This document shows, piece after piece, positions 21,256 through 30,816 of a DNA stretch of 64,000 bases. The notes under the pieces were generated by a model, which ran no database searches, was not told the DNA's origin, and worked only from the letters and a program-made list of their open reading frames with translations. The position numbers and the translations under genes are program-made. The stretch comes from Dendronephthya gigantea. Lineage: Eukaryota > Cnidaria > Anthozoa > Malacalcyonacea > Nephtheidae. The DNA is taken from NCBI RefSeq assembly GCF_004324835.1, contig NW_021163034.1:1330501-1394500 (forward strand), in the 5' to 3' direction. Numbering within the stretch: the stretch's first letter is position 1; the number at the start of each line of letters is the position of its first letter.

Positions 21256-21898
21256 GGCAGGCCTACCAAAAAATATAAAAGTAACTTTAAAACTCTCCAT
21301 TAAGTCCATTTTAAGTAGAGTGTGGAATCAACCCTTGCTATAGTGGTGTATTCCAGGTGATCTCGCTGTTATATTTTGGCCAATCAGCGGTCGAAATGGT
21401 TGCCGAAATGGAAATTCATTTGCAGTATTTAATGGATTTTATATGTTTATATCTCTCGTTATTCGTTATGAAACTTATCGAAAATTTGGGACTAGGTTTA
21501 GTTCATAAATAGTTCAGTTCGCCATAAATTTTAAACCGAAATAAAAGTACATTTTAACAGATATTAAAGTTTTTTAACCAGGAAGGGGATTTTTATTTGG
21601 CAACTAGTACTATTCCCAGTATTTTCCCGCTATTTCAGATCAACTTGGAAGTACAATGTCGTAGGTTATGTTCATACGAGCGTCGTTTTCGAGCGTTTTC
21701 AAAATCGTTTTTGTTTATTTTATTGTATAGACACGATCAAAGGGAAAATATGCTAAATATGGTAAATTAGCTTCATTTTCTATTGCAAATTGACGGTATT
21801 TGAAACGGCGTTTTGGCATGAAGACGAAAATGAAAACACTCGAAAAAGTTTTCGTGTCCACATGCATAGCCTTGCAATCCGAAAGGGAGCTTCAGCAG

Positions 21899-21945
21899 CA
21901 ACCTCGTACCCAGGACACAGAGAAAACACCCTGGGTACGAGGTTG
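21899..21945. mobile_element. 47-bp foldback element with 9-bp target duplication
   Basis: CAACCTCGTACCCAGG is mirrored by CCTGGGTACGAGGTTG. Both sides carry CTTCAGCAG (21,890-21,898 and 21,946-21,954), a perfect 9-bp direct repeat. Extremely short for a mobile element, but the duplication argues for insertion. Confidence 0.75.
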
Positions 21946-22050
21946 CTTCAGCAGTGACTACGAATGACTTTTTACGTCGTTGTGCAAAACTCGTCTGGTT
22001 AAGAATGACTATCGGGAATAACAAAGAAGAAATTGTGCCTTAGCTAACAG

Positions 22051-22070
22051 CCCCCCACCCCCCCCCCCCC
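22051..22070. repeat. C-rich homopolymer-like run
   Basis: Nineteen C with one A. A similar but shorter C run is present in the duplicated block near 37,795. Confidence 0.9.
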
Positions 22071-22600
22071 ATCTCCGTCATTCAACGTTTGCCGTCGTAA
22101 ACAAAACAGAAAAAATACTTCTAAATGCACGTTGAGAGGAAGTCAAGATTTACCAAGCATATGAAAACGAATGAATCAAATGTTGATTGATGAATTTCTC
22201 GACCCTTCGAGCCTGTAGCTTCGTACGACTAAATCTCCAAACGAGGGCTTTTTGGTCAAAATGTAGCGAACCATTTTTAACTATTTCAGACCGCTGTCAC
22301 ACCACAATTGATAATTGATTCAAATCGCTGTAAAGACCCAGAAGTAGTCTGGATATTATCTAGCACTGTGGTTCCTATCTGAATTGATGCATATGTATCA
22401 TAGCTAGATCAGTCAAATTTTGTCTTTTAAATAAAATTGAAATATAGTTAATATACTTCAAATTTTTCGACCTATTTCGTTTTCGATTTGGAATATAACT
22501 CAGCAAACAAATCGTCATATTCCCGACACACTTGCATTTCCCTTTCATAAACATCATTTTTCATAAACATGCATGTCTCTAACTCGGGCTTTACATTGTA

Positions 22601-22771
22601 GTACATTGTAGAAAGTTTTAAACTTTCTGTTTCGTCCATCATTTACGAGACTTTGAGGAACGTTGTTATTGGCATTGGAATCGACTTCTTTTTCAATTTT
22701 TTATCCAATTTTGTTCAAATCCATTACTACAACATTCCAATTAGTCGTGTGTGGTCAAAGGACTGGAAACA
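22601..22771 (+). pseudogene. M11: internal fragment of an array member
   Basis: It matches segment 9 end to segment 11 start (GTACATTGTAGAAAG through GTGTGGTCAAAGGACTGGAAAC). It is cut at both ends. It keeps high identity to intact members and has few changes (for example TTTTTATCC for GTTTTATCC), so it is a young fragment. Confidence 0.75.
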
Positions 22772-22851
22772 TTGGAAATTTTCTTAACATTGTCTGGGGT
22801 TTTCTACAAATATTGCCCTTTCAGTATGCATAATGAATTAAACTTAATTTG

Positions 22852-22880
22852 ACTTCCTGCTTGGACCGTTGTAGGACAAA
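22852..22880 (+). promoter_or_regulatory. M12 promoter region with a core deletion
   Basis: ACTTCCTGCTTGG is joined directly to ACCGTTGTAGG. Compared with M8 (16,215-16,275) about 38 bases, including the TATA-like stretch, are missing. ATTATAATATACG at about 22,883-22,895 could act instead. Confidence 0.5.
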
Positions 22881-22962
22881 AGAATTATAATATACGAATA
22901 GAGTAATTTTCGTGTCCCTTGTTGCTGCAAAAATCGTGTCTACAGCGATTCAGTCGTCAATC

Positions 22963-24558
22963 ATGTTGGAAGAAATTCTGGGAATGATTCTGTCAGTGTT
23001 TTCGCTTTTCCTGAACGAAACGCCGCGTTTGTCTCGGCGAGAACAACTTCATGAGGCAGACGACTCTAATGAAAGCCAACCGATGAAGGAAGATAAATGG
23101 CTGCCGTATATCAACCAAGAATACGATAACTTTATTGGCAACGCTGAATTGATTTCGCCATTGCCCGAATTCACTAGACAAAGATTGGCAGAATATTGCA
23201 GGATTGGTGATGACTCAACGGTTCAGATTGTGAGTTATCGAAAGTCTATTTGCAAAAGTTTTTGGACAAGTCTAAGTATAACAATCGCTATTATACCCTT
23301 AACGGCATTTATGATGGCGTCTATATATTTGGATTTCAAGACAACTGATCTTTGCATAGAATGGCAATATCACAACCACAGTTTACCGTTGTCTATAGAA
23401 CGGACTCGATTGATTGGCCACAGTCTGGGAGTGTTAATAGCGAACCTTTGGTTTCCCCTGACAACTGCGGTGCTGTTCAGCTGGAAAGTTTTTAAGATGA
23501 AATACTTTTCTACTTTTTATGTTAGCGTTATTTTTGGGTTAATGGTAGTTATCTATTACTTATTTTTAATGGTATTTGGGGCCTACGAGACGCACGTGTA
23601 TTACAAATCTCCTGCAAATGTTCTTTTCTTTATTGGAATAATCATCTGTTGTGTGGTGATATTGCGCAATATTCGAGCTGGTGAGCAAAACATATCTTAT
23701 TCCAACTTCCATATATTGTTTTTGGTATCGTCAGAATTTCTCCTGGGTTCTCTACTGTCATACGTTTACAGATACGCCATAGTTCCTTTCTTCAATGGTG
23801 TAAAAGAAGAACAATATAAGTTTATGATCGCTGCTATGGCTCCTGCGTCGGCCATCCTTCCTGCAGTAATTCTGAAGCACATTGCGTGGAGGCAAAGTTC
23901 CGAAGTAGTAAATCCCGGTCGGAGTTTTGCGCTGGTGTACTGTATTCGAGGTGCAGTGATTTATCTATACCGTACCATGCAAGCGGACTTTAAAAACATT
24001 TGGCTGTTCGTTGGACTTTCATTATTTTCTGGTGTTTTTAACTTTTTGGAGAAAGCAACCTATCGTTTAAGAATGAGATTGTGGAGTTACATCATCTCAC
24101 GGTTGAAGCGAACTGTTTGCTGTCAAAGACTTCACGAAATGCCTCATGACACACCACACTACAGAAGATTAAGAGCGGATTTAGAAATTCAAGACATGCT
24201 TTTTGAGTACATTACACTCGTTGTAAGTCAAGGAACCTTGGTCTTGTTCATTGTAGAAAGTTTTAAAATTTCTGTTTCGTCCATCGTTTACGAGACTTTG
24301 AGGAACATTGCTATTGGCATTGGAATCGACTTCTTTTTCAATGTCTTATCCAATTTTCTTCAAATTCATTACTACAACATTCCAATTAGTCGTGTGTGGT
24401 CGAAATATTGGAAACGACATATGTTGGCTAATGTCATCATTCTCATGGTGATGGTGTCGTATTTCACCCCAGTCCTTGTCTCCGTTTTTCATGCGCGCGT
24501 GACTAAGAATGGGGCGAGGAACGGAACCTACATAGTAAATAATTGCACGTCGTTTTAG
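22963..24558 (+). CDS. M12: intact 11-TM array-family protein, 531 aa
   Basis: Group A, ATG at 22,963 (MLEEILGM); the upstream open stretch has no family likeness. The head has DDSNESQPMKEDKWLPYINQEY, a departure from the usual EEDKW and NKEY. Segment 10 ends FLQIHYYN where other members have FVQIHYYN. The tail (VTKNGARNGTYIVNNCTSF) is shared with M15 and M17. The frame is whole, but its promoter has lost the usual TATA position, so expression may differ. Confidence 0.8.
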   Translation: MLEEILGMILSVFSLFLNETPRLSRREQLHEADDSNESQPMKEDKWLPYINQEYDNFIGNAELISPLPEFTRQRLAEYCRIGDDSTVQIVSYRKSICKSFWTSLSITIAIIPLTAFMMASIYLDFKTTDLCIEWQYHNHSLPLSIERTRLIGHSLGVLIANLWFPLTTAVLFSWKVFKMKYFSTFYVSVIFGLMVVIYYLFLMVFGAYETHVYYKSPANVLFFIGIIICCVVILRNIRAGEQNISYSNFHILFLVSSEFLLGSLLSYVYRYAIVPFFNGVKEEQYKFMIAAMAPASAILPAVILKHIAWRQSSEVVNPGRSFALVYCIRGAVIYLYRTMQADFKNIWLFVGLSLFSGVFNFLEKATYRLRMRLWSYIISRLKRTVCCQRLHEMPHDTPHYRRLRADLEIQDMLFEYITLVVSQGTLVLFIVESFKISVSSIVYETLRNIAIGIGIDFFFNVLSNFLQIHYYNIPISRVWSKYWKRHMLANVIILMVMVSYFTPVLVSVFHARVTKNGARNGTYIVNNCTSF

Positions 24559-25115
24559 TGAGGCTATATAGCGTTTATTACGTTAATGATATATAACAAG
24601 AAAATGACAATAGAACAAAGGAGTAATACTGATGAATAGGTTTATAAAGGAAAATATACGATGACTAACTAAATTTCTAGTGTTTAGAAGTAGTTCATAT
24701 TTCAGTAATTCCGCAGATATAAATAAAAGTATGGTAAAAATTGCACTTTTTTACTAATGTTTTGGAAAATATTACTGTGAAGTTGGTAAGACCACCTTAT
24801 GACCTTAAAGTCGCAAATAATGAACTTGGCGAGAATCGATATCGTAATAATTGATGTTTATAAATTTTAATATAAAGCCCAGCATAAAACGTGAGGGAGC
24901 AAGCAGCCATGAATCAAGTGTATCAAATGTTGTGGCCATGCAACACTATAATAATACTAATGATATTTCTTACAATAAATTTCTTTGTAATCATTGTCAA
25001 GTATTTAAGGAAGTCCTCGTGGCTCATGATGATTAATTCGTCTTCCTTTTTGATGAAATCAGGCCTATTTTAAGGAATCCAATTGAGAGTCATCGATCCC
25101 CCGTGTTTAAAATAC

Positions 25116-25321
25116 AAGCAATGTTATATAAAACGTGGAAGCATGTATCCTCCCAATATTGTTTTTGCGTACAAAGTATGAAAGGAAACGGGGGGGTGTA
25201 GTTGCCCTCCCCCCAGTGGTACTACTGAGGGCCAATTACACCCCGGTTAACATTTTGGCAAATTCACAAAAAAATATTGGCGACATGGATACATGCTTAT
25301 ATATTTTATATAACATTGCTT
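25116..25321. mobile_element. MITE with AAGCAATGTTATATAAAA ends, copy 1
   Basis: The left arm runs from AAGCAATGTTATATAAAAC to GCATGTATCC. The right arm is its inverse, ending TTTTATATAACATTGCTT. The centre includes GGGGGGTGTAGTTGCC. Two further copies follow M15 and M17. Non-coding. Confidence 0.72.
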
Positions 25322-25472
25322 ATATTTTATGTAGGGGGGTCCGCTTTCTCTCAAAATGACTGATTAAAAAGGCTCTGGATAAAATAAAATACTCTCTCGG
25401 CTGTAATCCTGGAATATAACCCAGAGAACATCGTAATAATTGCAAAGGAAAACGATCAACGAACACAATGGA

Positions 25473-25738
25473 TACGAGACTTTGAGGAACATTGTTATTG
25501 GCATTGGAATCGTCTTCTTTTTCAATGTTTTATCCAATTTTGTTCAAATTCATTACTACAACATTCCAATTAGTCGTGTGTGGTCAAAGTACTGGAAACG
25601 ATATATGTTGGCTAACCTCGTCATTTTTATGGTGATAATGTCATATTTTAGTCCTGTCCTTTTTCCAGTTTTTCGAGCGCAATTCAATAGGGCACAGTAC
25701 ACAGCCAAGAATTCCACGTTGTTTTACTCAGGCTGTGC
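25473..25738 (+). pseudogene. M13: C-terminal fragment
   Basis: It runs from YETLRNIVIGIGI (before segment 10) to the tail, with the normal stop TAG changed to TAC, so the frame runs on into the 3' flank to 25,784. The coding part is otherwise open, with IGIVFFFN in place of IGIDFFFN. It is joined upstream to unrelated spacer. Confidence 0.75.
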
Positions 25739-26208
25739 TGAAGATTTAGCATTTATTGCGATAATTTGCAGGAAGATACAATAGAACAAGGGGATAATAC
25801 TGATGAATAAGTTTATAAAAGAAAATATTTGAAGGAATGCGTAGATTTTAGAGTTTGGTATAAAGCCAAGCATGAAAGGTGGGAGAGCGAGCAGCCATGA
25901 ATGAGGTGAGTCAAATGTTTCTTGTTGCCATTCAACATACAAATAATCCCAATTCTATTCTTACAAAAGCCTCTAGAGTTCAGTGCACTTTATGCAGGCA
26001 TTCCGATTTGGACGGTAAAACTCATTAAGTTAAGCAGAGTGATACACCCTATTTGCAACACCACATAGCTTAGGTATATGAGCGTCACAAGCACGTGGCT
26101 ACATAGGAGATTGCCAAGTTATTTGAGATAACTTAATTTGAGCACTAGTCAAATATGAGTTCAGATTAATATTTCCTCACGGATATATTTCACGGCTCAA
26201 TTCACCGT

Positions 26209-26447
26209 AAGAATTTCTCCTGGGTTCTCTGCTGTCACACGTTTACAGATACGGCATAGTTCTTTTCTTCAATGGTGTAAAAGAAGAACAATATAAGTTT
26301 ATTATCGCTGCTATGGCTCCTGCGTCGGCCATCATTCCTGCAGTGTCACATTTCAGCCGAGTCCTTCTCTCTGATTTTCAAGCGCGCGTCAATGGAACTG
26401 GCGCGAGGAACGGGACATACATAATCAGGAATTGCTCGTTGTTCTAG
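26209..26447 (+). pseudogene. M14: deletion derivative (segments 5-6 joined to the tail)
   Basis: Coding sequence from EFLLGSLLSH to AIIPA is joined at about 26,342 to the M1-type tail (VSHFSRVLLSDFQARVNGTGARNG, read here in pieces: SHFSRVLL, then NGT sequons). The first part is group A-like and the second is M1-like, so the junction joins two different members. Confidence 0.75.
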
Positions 26448-26910
26448 TCGAGTGGTGCTGAAAATTGATTCTGTCCAAAAACCCGTCACTGTCCTAGCTG
26501 ATGTGAAGCCATTTTGATCGTCCAACTGAGTCAGTTTCGGCTGTTCTAAATTGCTAAATCCGTAGAATACATTTTAAATATTCTCGGTCTCAATGGCGTC
26601 GTGGGCCACAATGATGTATGTGAAAGTCGACTAGCCACTTGGAGGTAACATAGCAAGAGCGGATCTAGCGAACTTGATAACGCCATCATTGCCATGAGAA
26701 AAACCCTCAAAAGTGGTTCTCACAATTGTTAGCATGCGTGATTTCATTGTCCGGGAGGATGTTCTAGTAAAAGTAAAGACAAAGAACTTTCGTAAAAAGA
26801 ACAGCGAATAGTGAATACTACTCTTCTTGTTTGGTAATTGATATATTGCCTTTCCTGGTTGATTGCATCAACTTCTCTTTGTAAAAAAAATTTTTTCCTG
26901 CTTTAGAAGC

Positions 26911-26917
26911 TATAAAA
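26911..26917 (+). promoter_or_regulatory. TATA box of M15
   Basis: TATAAAA sits about 113 bases before the M15 ATG in a flank copied from M2. The upstream CTTCCTG of M2 is damaged here to CTTCTCT, though TTTTCCTGC occurs 14 bases before the TATA box. Confidence 0.5.
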
Positions 26918-27029
26918 TCCAAAGGCCATCGTGTACAGGACAAGGAAAATCTCATAATTTTATACGGACACAATAATTATTTATCGTGTGACATCTCCTT
27001 CCAGTTCGTGTCTTCAGCGACCCGTCAAA

Positions 27030-28628
27030 ATGTTAGAAGAAATTCTAGGAATGATTTTGTCAGCGTTTTCGCTTTTCCTGAACGAAGCGCCGCGTTTGTC
27101 TCGGCGAGAACAACCTCTTCAGACTCACGACTCAAGTGAAAGTCGACTGACAGAGGAAGATAAATGGCTGCCATATATCAACAAAGAATATGAGAACATT
27201 ATTCCCGAAGACGAATTGACTTCTTCATTGGCCGAATTGACAGGACAAAGATTGAGAAACTATCGCCGGCTTGGCCATGGTGATGTCTCTTCTGAGCTTG
27301 TGAGTTATCGGAAATCCATTTGCAAAAGCTTTTGGACAACTCTAAGTATAACTATCGCTATTATGCCCATAACGGCTTTCACGATGACTTTTCTATATTT
27401 GGATTTAAAGACAACTGATCTTTGCATAGAATGGCAATATCACAACCACAGTTTACCGTTGTCTGTAAAACGACTTCGAGTGATTGGCGACATCGTGGAA
27501 GCAATAATAATAAACCTTTGGTTTCCTCTGACAACTGCCGTGCTGTTCAGTTGGAACGTTTTCAAAATGAAGTACTTTTCTACTTTTTATGTTGGTGTTA
27601 TTTTTGGATTAACGGCAGTTATTTATTACCTATTGCTACTGGTATTTGGAGCCTATGGTACACATATGTATTATAGATATCCTTTAAATGTTCTTTTCTT
27701 TACTGGAATAATCACTGGCAGTATGGTGGTATTACGCAATATAAGAGCCAGCGAGCAGATTGTGTCTTATTCCAACTTTCATATATTGGCTCTTGTATCG
27801 TCAGAATTTCTCGTGTGTTCTGTACTGTCATTTGTTTACAGATACGGCACAATTCCTGTCTTTTTAAGTGTAAAAGAAGAGCAATATAAGTTTCTGGTCG
27901 CTGCTATGGCTCCTGCGTTGGCCATCATTCCTGCAGTAATCCTGAAGCACATTGCGTTGAGGCGAAGTTCCGGGATAGTACATCCCGGTCGGAGTTTCGT
28001 TCTTGTGTACTGTATTCGAGGTGGTGTAATTTACCTATACCGTACCATGCAAGCGGACTTTACAAACATTTGGCTGTTCGTTGGACTTTCATTGTTTTCC
28101 GGAGTTTTGAACTTTTTGAAGAAAGCAACCTATCGCTTAAGAATGAAATTGTGGAGTCACATCATCTCACGGTTGAAGCGAACTGTTTGCTGTCAAAGAC
28201 TTCACGAGATGCCTTGTAACACACCACACTACAGAAGGTTAAGAGCGGATTTAGAAATTCAAGACATGCTTTTTGAGTACATTTCACTCGTTTTAAGTCA
28301 AGGGATGTTGGTTTTGTACATTGTAGAAAGTTTTAAACTTTCTGTTTCGTCCATCGTTTACGAGACTTTGAGGAACATTGCTATTGGCATTGGAATCGAC
28401 TTCTTTTTCAATGTCTTATCCAATTTTGTTCAAATTCATTACTACAACATTCCAATTAGTCGCGTGTGGTCGAAATACTGGAAACGACATATGTTGGCTA
28501 ACGTCATCATTCTCATGGTGATAGTGTCATATTTCACCCCAGTCCTTCTCTCCGTTTTTCATGCGCGCGTGACTAAGAATGGGGCGAGCAACGGAACCTA
28601 CATAGTAAATAATTGCACGTCGTTTTAG
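27030..28628 (+). CDS. M15: intact 11-TM array-family protein, 532 aa (mosaic)
   Basis: The head and 5' flank are group B (REQPLQTHDSSESRLTEEDKW as in M2), whereas the tail (VTKNGASNGTYIVNNCTSF) and 3' flank are group A as in M12. Segments 3-4 are of the LVFGAYGTHMYYRYPLNVLF type shared with M19, M21 and M28. It carries a two-residue insertion, RRLGHGDVSSE, where others have RLGDVSSE. The ATG at 27,030 is used; the earlier ATG at 26,988 lies in the 5' UTR. Confidence 0.82.
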   Translation: MLEEILGMILSAFSLFLNEAPRLSRREQPLQTHDSSESRLTEEDKWLPYINKEYENIIPEDELTSSLAELTGQRLRNYRRLGHGDVSSELVSYRKSICKSFWTTLSITIAIMPITAFTMTFLYLDLKTTDLCIEWQYHNHSLPLSVKRLRVIGDIVEAIIINLWFPLTTAVLFSWNVFKMKYFSTFYVGVIFGLTAVIYYLLLLVFGAYGTHMYYRYPLNVLFFTGIITGSMVVLRNIRASEQIVSYSNFHILALVSSEFLVCSVLSFVYRYGTIPVFLSVKEEQYKFLVAAMAPALAIIPAVILKHIALRRSSGIVHPGRSFVLVYCIRGGVIYLYRTMQADFTNIWLFVGLSLFSGVLNFLKKATYRLRMKLWSHIISRLKRTVCCQRLHEMPCNTPHYRRLRADLEIQDMLFEYISLVLSQGMLVLYIVESFKLSVSSIVYETLRNIAIGIGIDFFFNVLSNFVQIHYYNIPISRVWSKYWKRHMLANVIILMVIVSYFTPVLLSVFHARVTKNGASNGTYIVNNCTSF

Positions 28629-28787
28629 TGAGGCTATATAGCGTTTATTACGTTAATGATATATTGCAAGAAAATACAATAGAACAAAGGAGTAATACTG
28701 ATGAATAGGTTTATAAAGGAAAATATACGAAGAATAACTAAATTTCTAGAGTTTAGAAGTAGCTAGTTCATATTTCTGTAATTTCGC

Positions 28788-28789
<2 letters not shown>

Positions 28790-28848
<59 letters not shown>
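28790..28848. repeat. (TA)n microsatellite, about 29 units
   Basis: Uninterrupted TA run. The paralogous site after M12 (about 24,716-24,722) has only a short ATAT, so the array expanded after the duplication. Confidence 0.95.
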
Positions 28849-28852
<4 letters not shown>

Positions 28853-29242
28853 AAGTGTGGTAAAAATTGCACTTTTAAACTTATGTTTTGGAAAATATTA
28901 CTGTGTAGTTGGTAAGACCACCTTACGACCTTAAAGTCGCAAGTAATGAACTTGGCAAGAATCGATATCGTAATAATTGATGTTTATAAATTTTAATATA
29001 AAGCCCAGCATAAAACGTGGGGGAGCAAGCAGCCATGAATCAAGTGTATCAAATGTTGTGGCCATGCAACAGTATAATAACACTAATGATATTTCTTACA
29101 ATAAATTTCTTTGTAATCATTGTCAAGTATTTAAGGAAGTCCTCGTGGCTCATTATAATTAATTCGTCTTCCTTTTTGATAAAATCAGGGCCTTTTCTAA
29201 GAAATCCTATTAAGAGTCATCGATCCCCCGTGTTTAAAATAC

Positions 29243-29450
29243 AAGCAATCTTATATAAAACATAGAAGCATGTAGCCACCCAATATTGTTTTTGCGTACA
29301 AAGTATGAAAGGAAACAGGGGGGTGTAGTTGCCCCCTCACCAGTGGTACTACTGAGGGCCTATTACACCCCCCTGTTAACATTTTGGCAAATTCATGAAA
29401 CAATGCTGGCAACATGGATACATGCTTATATGTTTTATATAACATTGCTT
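29243..29450. mobile_element. MITE with AAGCAATGTTATATAAAA ends, copy 2
   Basis: Same arms and centre as the copy at 25,116-25,321, lying in the matching position of the duplicated spacer. Confidence 0.72.
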
Positions 29451-29668
29451 ACATTTTATGCAGGGGAGTCGCTTTCTCTCAAAATGACCCTTTAAAAAAG
29501 GCTCTGGATAAAATAAAATACTCTTCCGGCTGTAATATTGGAATAACCCAGAGAACATCGTAATAATTGCAAGGGAAAACGATCAACGAACACAATGGTG
29601 TCTACAGCATTAAAATGAATAAAGCAATTTATTTTATGCATCTCAATGGTCTACAACCATCCGTTAAT

Positions 29669-29710
29669 ATCCTGCAGGAAATCATGGGAACAATTTTTGT
29701 TAGTTGTTAA
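29669..29710 (+). pseudogene. M16: N-terminal remnant
   Basis: About 14 codons related to LQEIMGTILLVV, with ATC in place of the start codon and a frameshift after ACAATTTTTG. It is preceded by the text CATCTCAATGGTCTACAACC, which also precedes M18 and M20. Confidence 0.6.
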
Positions 29711-29919
29711 AAGGAAAAATATACGAAGGAATAACTGATTAACTTTCTAGAGTTTCAGTTTGGAAGTATTTATATTTCTGTAATTCTGCAGATGTAATTA
29801 ATAAAAGTGTGGGAAAAATTGCAGAATTGTTTCATACTTGAAATCTCGGTACTTGCCGAGCATGCGCATTAAAAAGTGGGTACACTAGTTACAGCTCTGT
29901 ATCTATTAGACTCAAAAGC

Positions 29920-30014
29920 TCGGCGACTACGAGTTTTGACTGATGGCGTAAGCGAATAACGTACGAGGATGACGAATCTCGTATTCGTACTCGTAGACCG
30001 TGCTAAAGCTCCCT
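29920..30014. mobile_element. Inverted-repeat element, core flipped relative to 18,389-18,600
   Basis: The core CGACTACGAGTTTTGACTGA... is the reverse complement of TCAGTCAAAACTCGTAGTCG at about 18,464-18,483. The flanks (TCTGTATCTATT left, GCTAAAGCTCCCTAATTACT right) keep the same orientation as there. Confidence 0.6.
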
Positions 30015-30816
30015 AATTACTCTGTGGCAGCACTACAAACACCCTAATATACTATTTCTTTAAAAAGGCTCTGGAGTTGCACTTCAAGCAGGCGTTCCGA
30101 ACTGAACTGTGATATGTCGTTTGACACTTCTATCGATTTAGTTTAGCAATGTTTGATACACCCTATTTGCAACACAATTACATAGCTACATAGAAGATTG
30201 CCCCTTTATTTGAAATAACATAATTTAGCACTAGTTCAGATAAATATTTTCTCACGGATATATTTCACGGCTCAATTCGCCAAACCACCCACGCTCTTTA
30301 AGAGACAAAAGAAGAAAGTTTCCAAAGTAATTAACTGTTTTATCATAAAAATACCTGGCATTCAAGATTGGAGTTTGCGATTAAACATTTTACAATGCAT
30401 GCATGTGTCAAATGACGGTGTTCTCTCTGGTACAAAAGCGAAAAATAAATTTGGAAGGATCAAGGCACTATACTCATAAGCCACTGAAGGGAGCTTATGC
30501 ATTCCGCTACTAAATATATTAATGCAAGCAAAGTAAGATATTTCTTCTTTCGTAGATGGTATTATAAAATAGTTTAACATTGTTCGGTCTTTGTAATTGC
30601 CCTGTCACTATAAGCGAGCGTGGTTATTTTTTCTTCCTGCTTTTAATGTACAAATTCTTTTGCTAAATCCAGAACCCAGAACTCGACGAAAAGCAAGGGA
30701 AATACATATACGGATGAAATAATTCTCAATACAACTTTCTTCAATACACTATACGGATAAAATAATTCTCTTCTCACCTTTCGCCCCAAATCGTGTCTAC
30801 AGCGATTCAATCGTTA

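Larger units (their letters stand above)
21044..22962. other. Spacer M9-M12
   Basis: It contains the M10 and M11 fragments, a duplicate of the M6 3' flank (21,044-21,645), a 47-bp foldback element (21,899-21,945) and a C-rich run (22,051-22,070). The stretch about 22,070-22,600 is repeated at about 37,800-38,370. The M12 5' flank ends it. No other gene is supported. Confidence 0.5.
24559..27029. other. Spacer M12-M15
   Basis: A patchwork without an intact gene. The part 24,559-25,470 is duplicated after M15 (28,629-29,600). A MITE at 25,116-25,321, fragment M13, a duplicate of the M5 3' spacer (25,715-26,160), fragment M14, and a duplicate of the M1-M2 spacer (26,448-27,029) follow in order. 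Confidence 0.6.
28629..30816. other. Spacer M15-M17
   Basis: It begins as a duplicate of the M12 3' spacer, interrupted by a TA microsatellite. Then come a MITE copy (29,243-29,450), fragment M16, a duplicate of the M8 3' spacer (about 29,705-29,905), an inverted-core element (29,920-30,014), the recurring block near 30,215, and the group A 5' flank with CTTCCTGC at 30,633-30,640. Confidence 0.5.
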
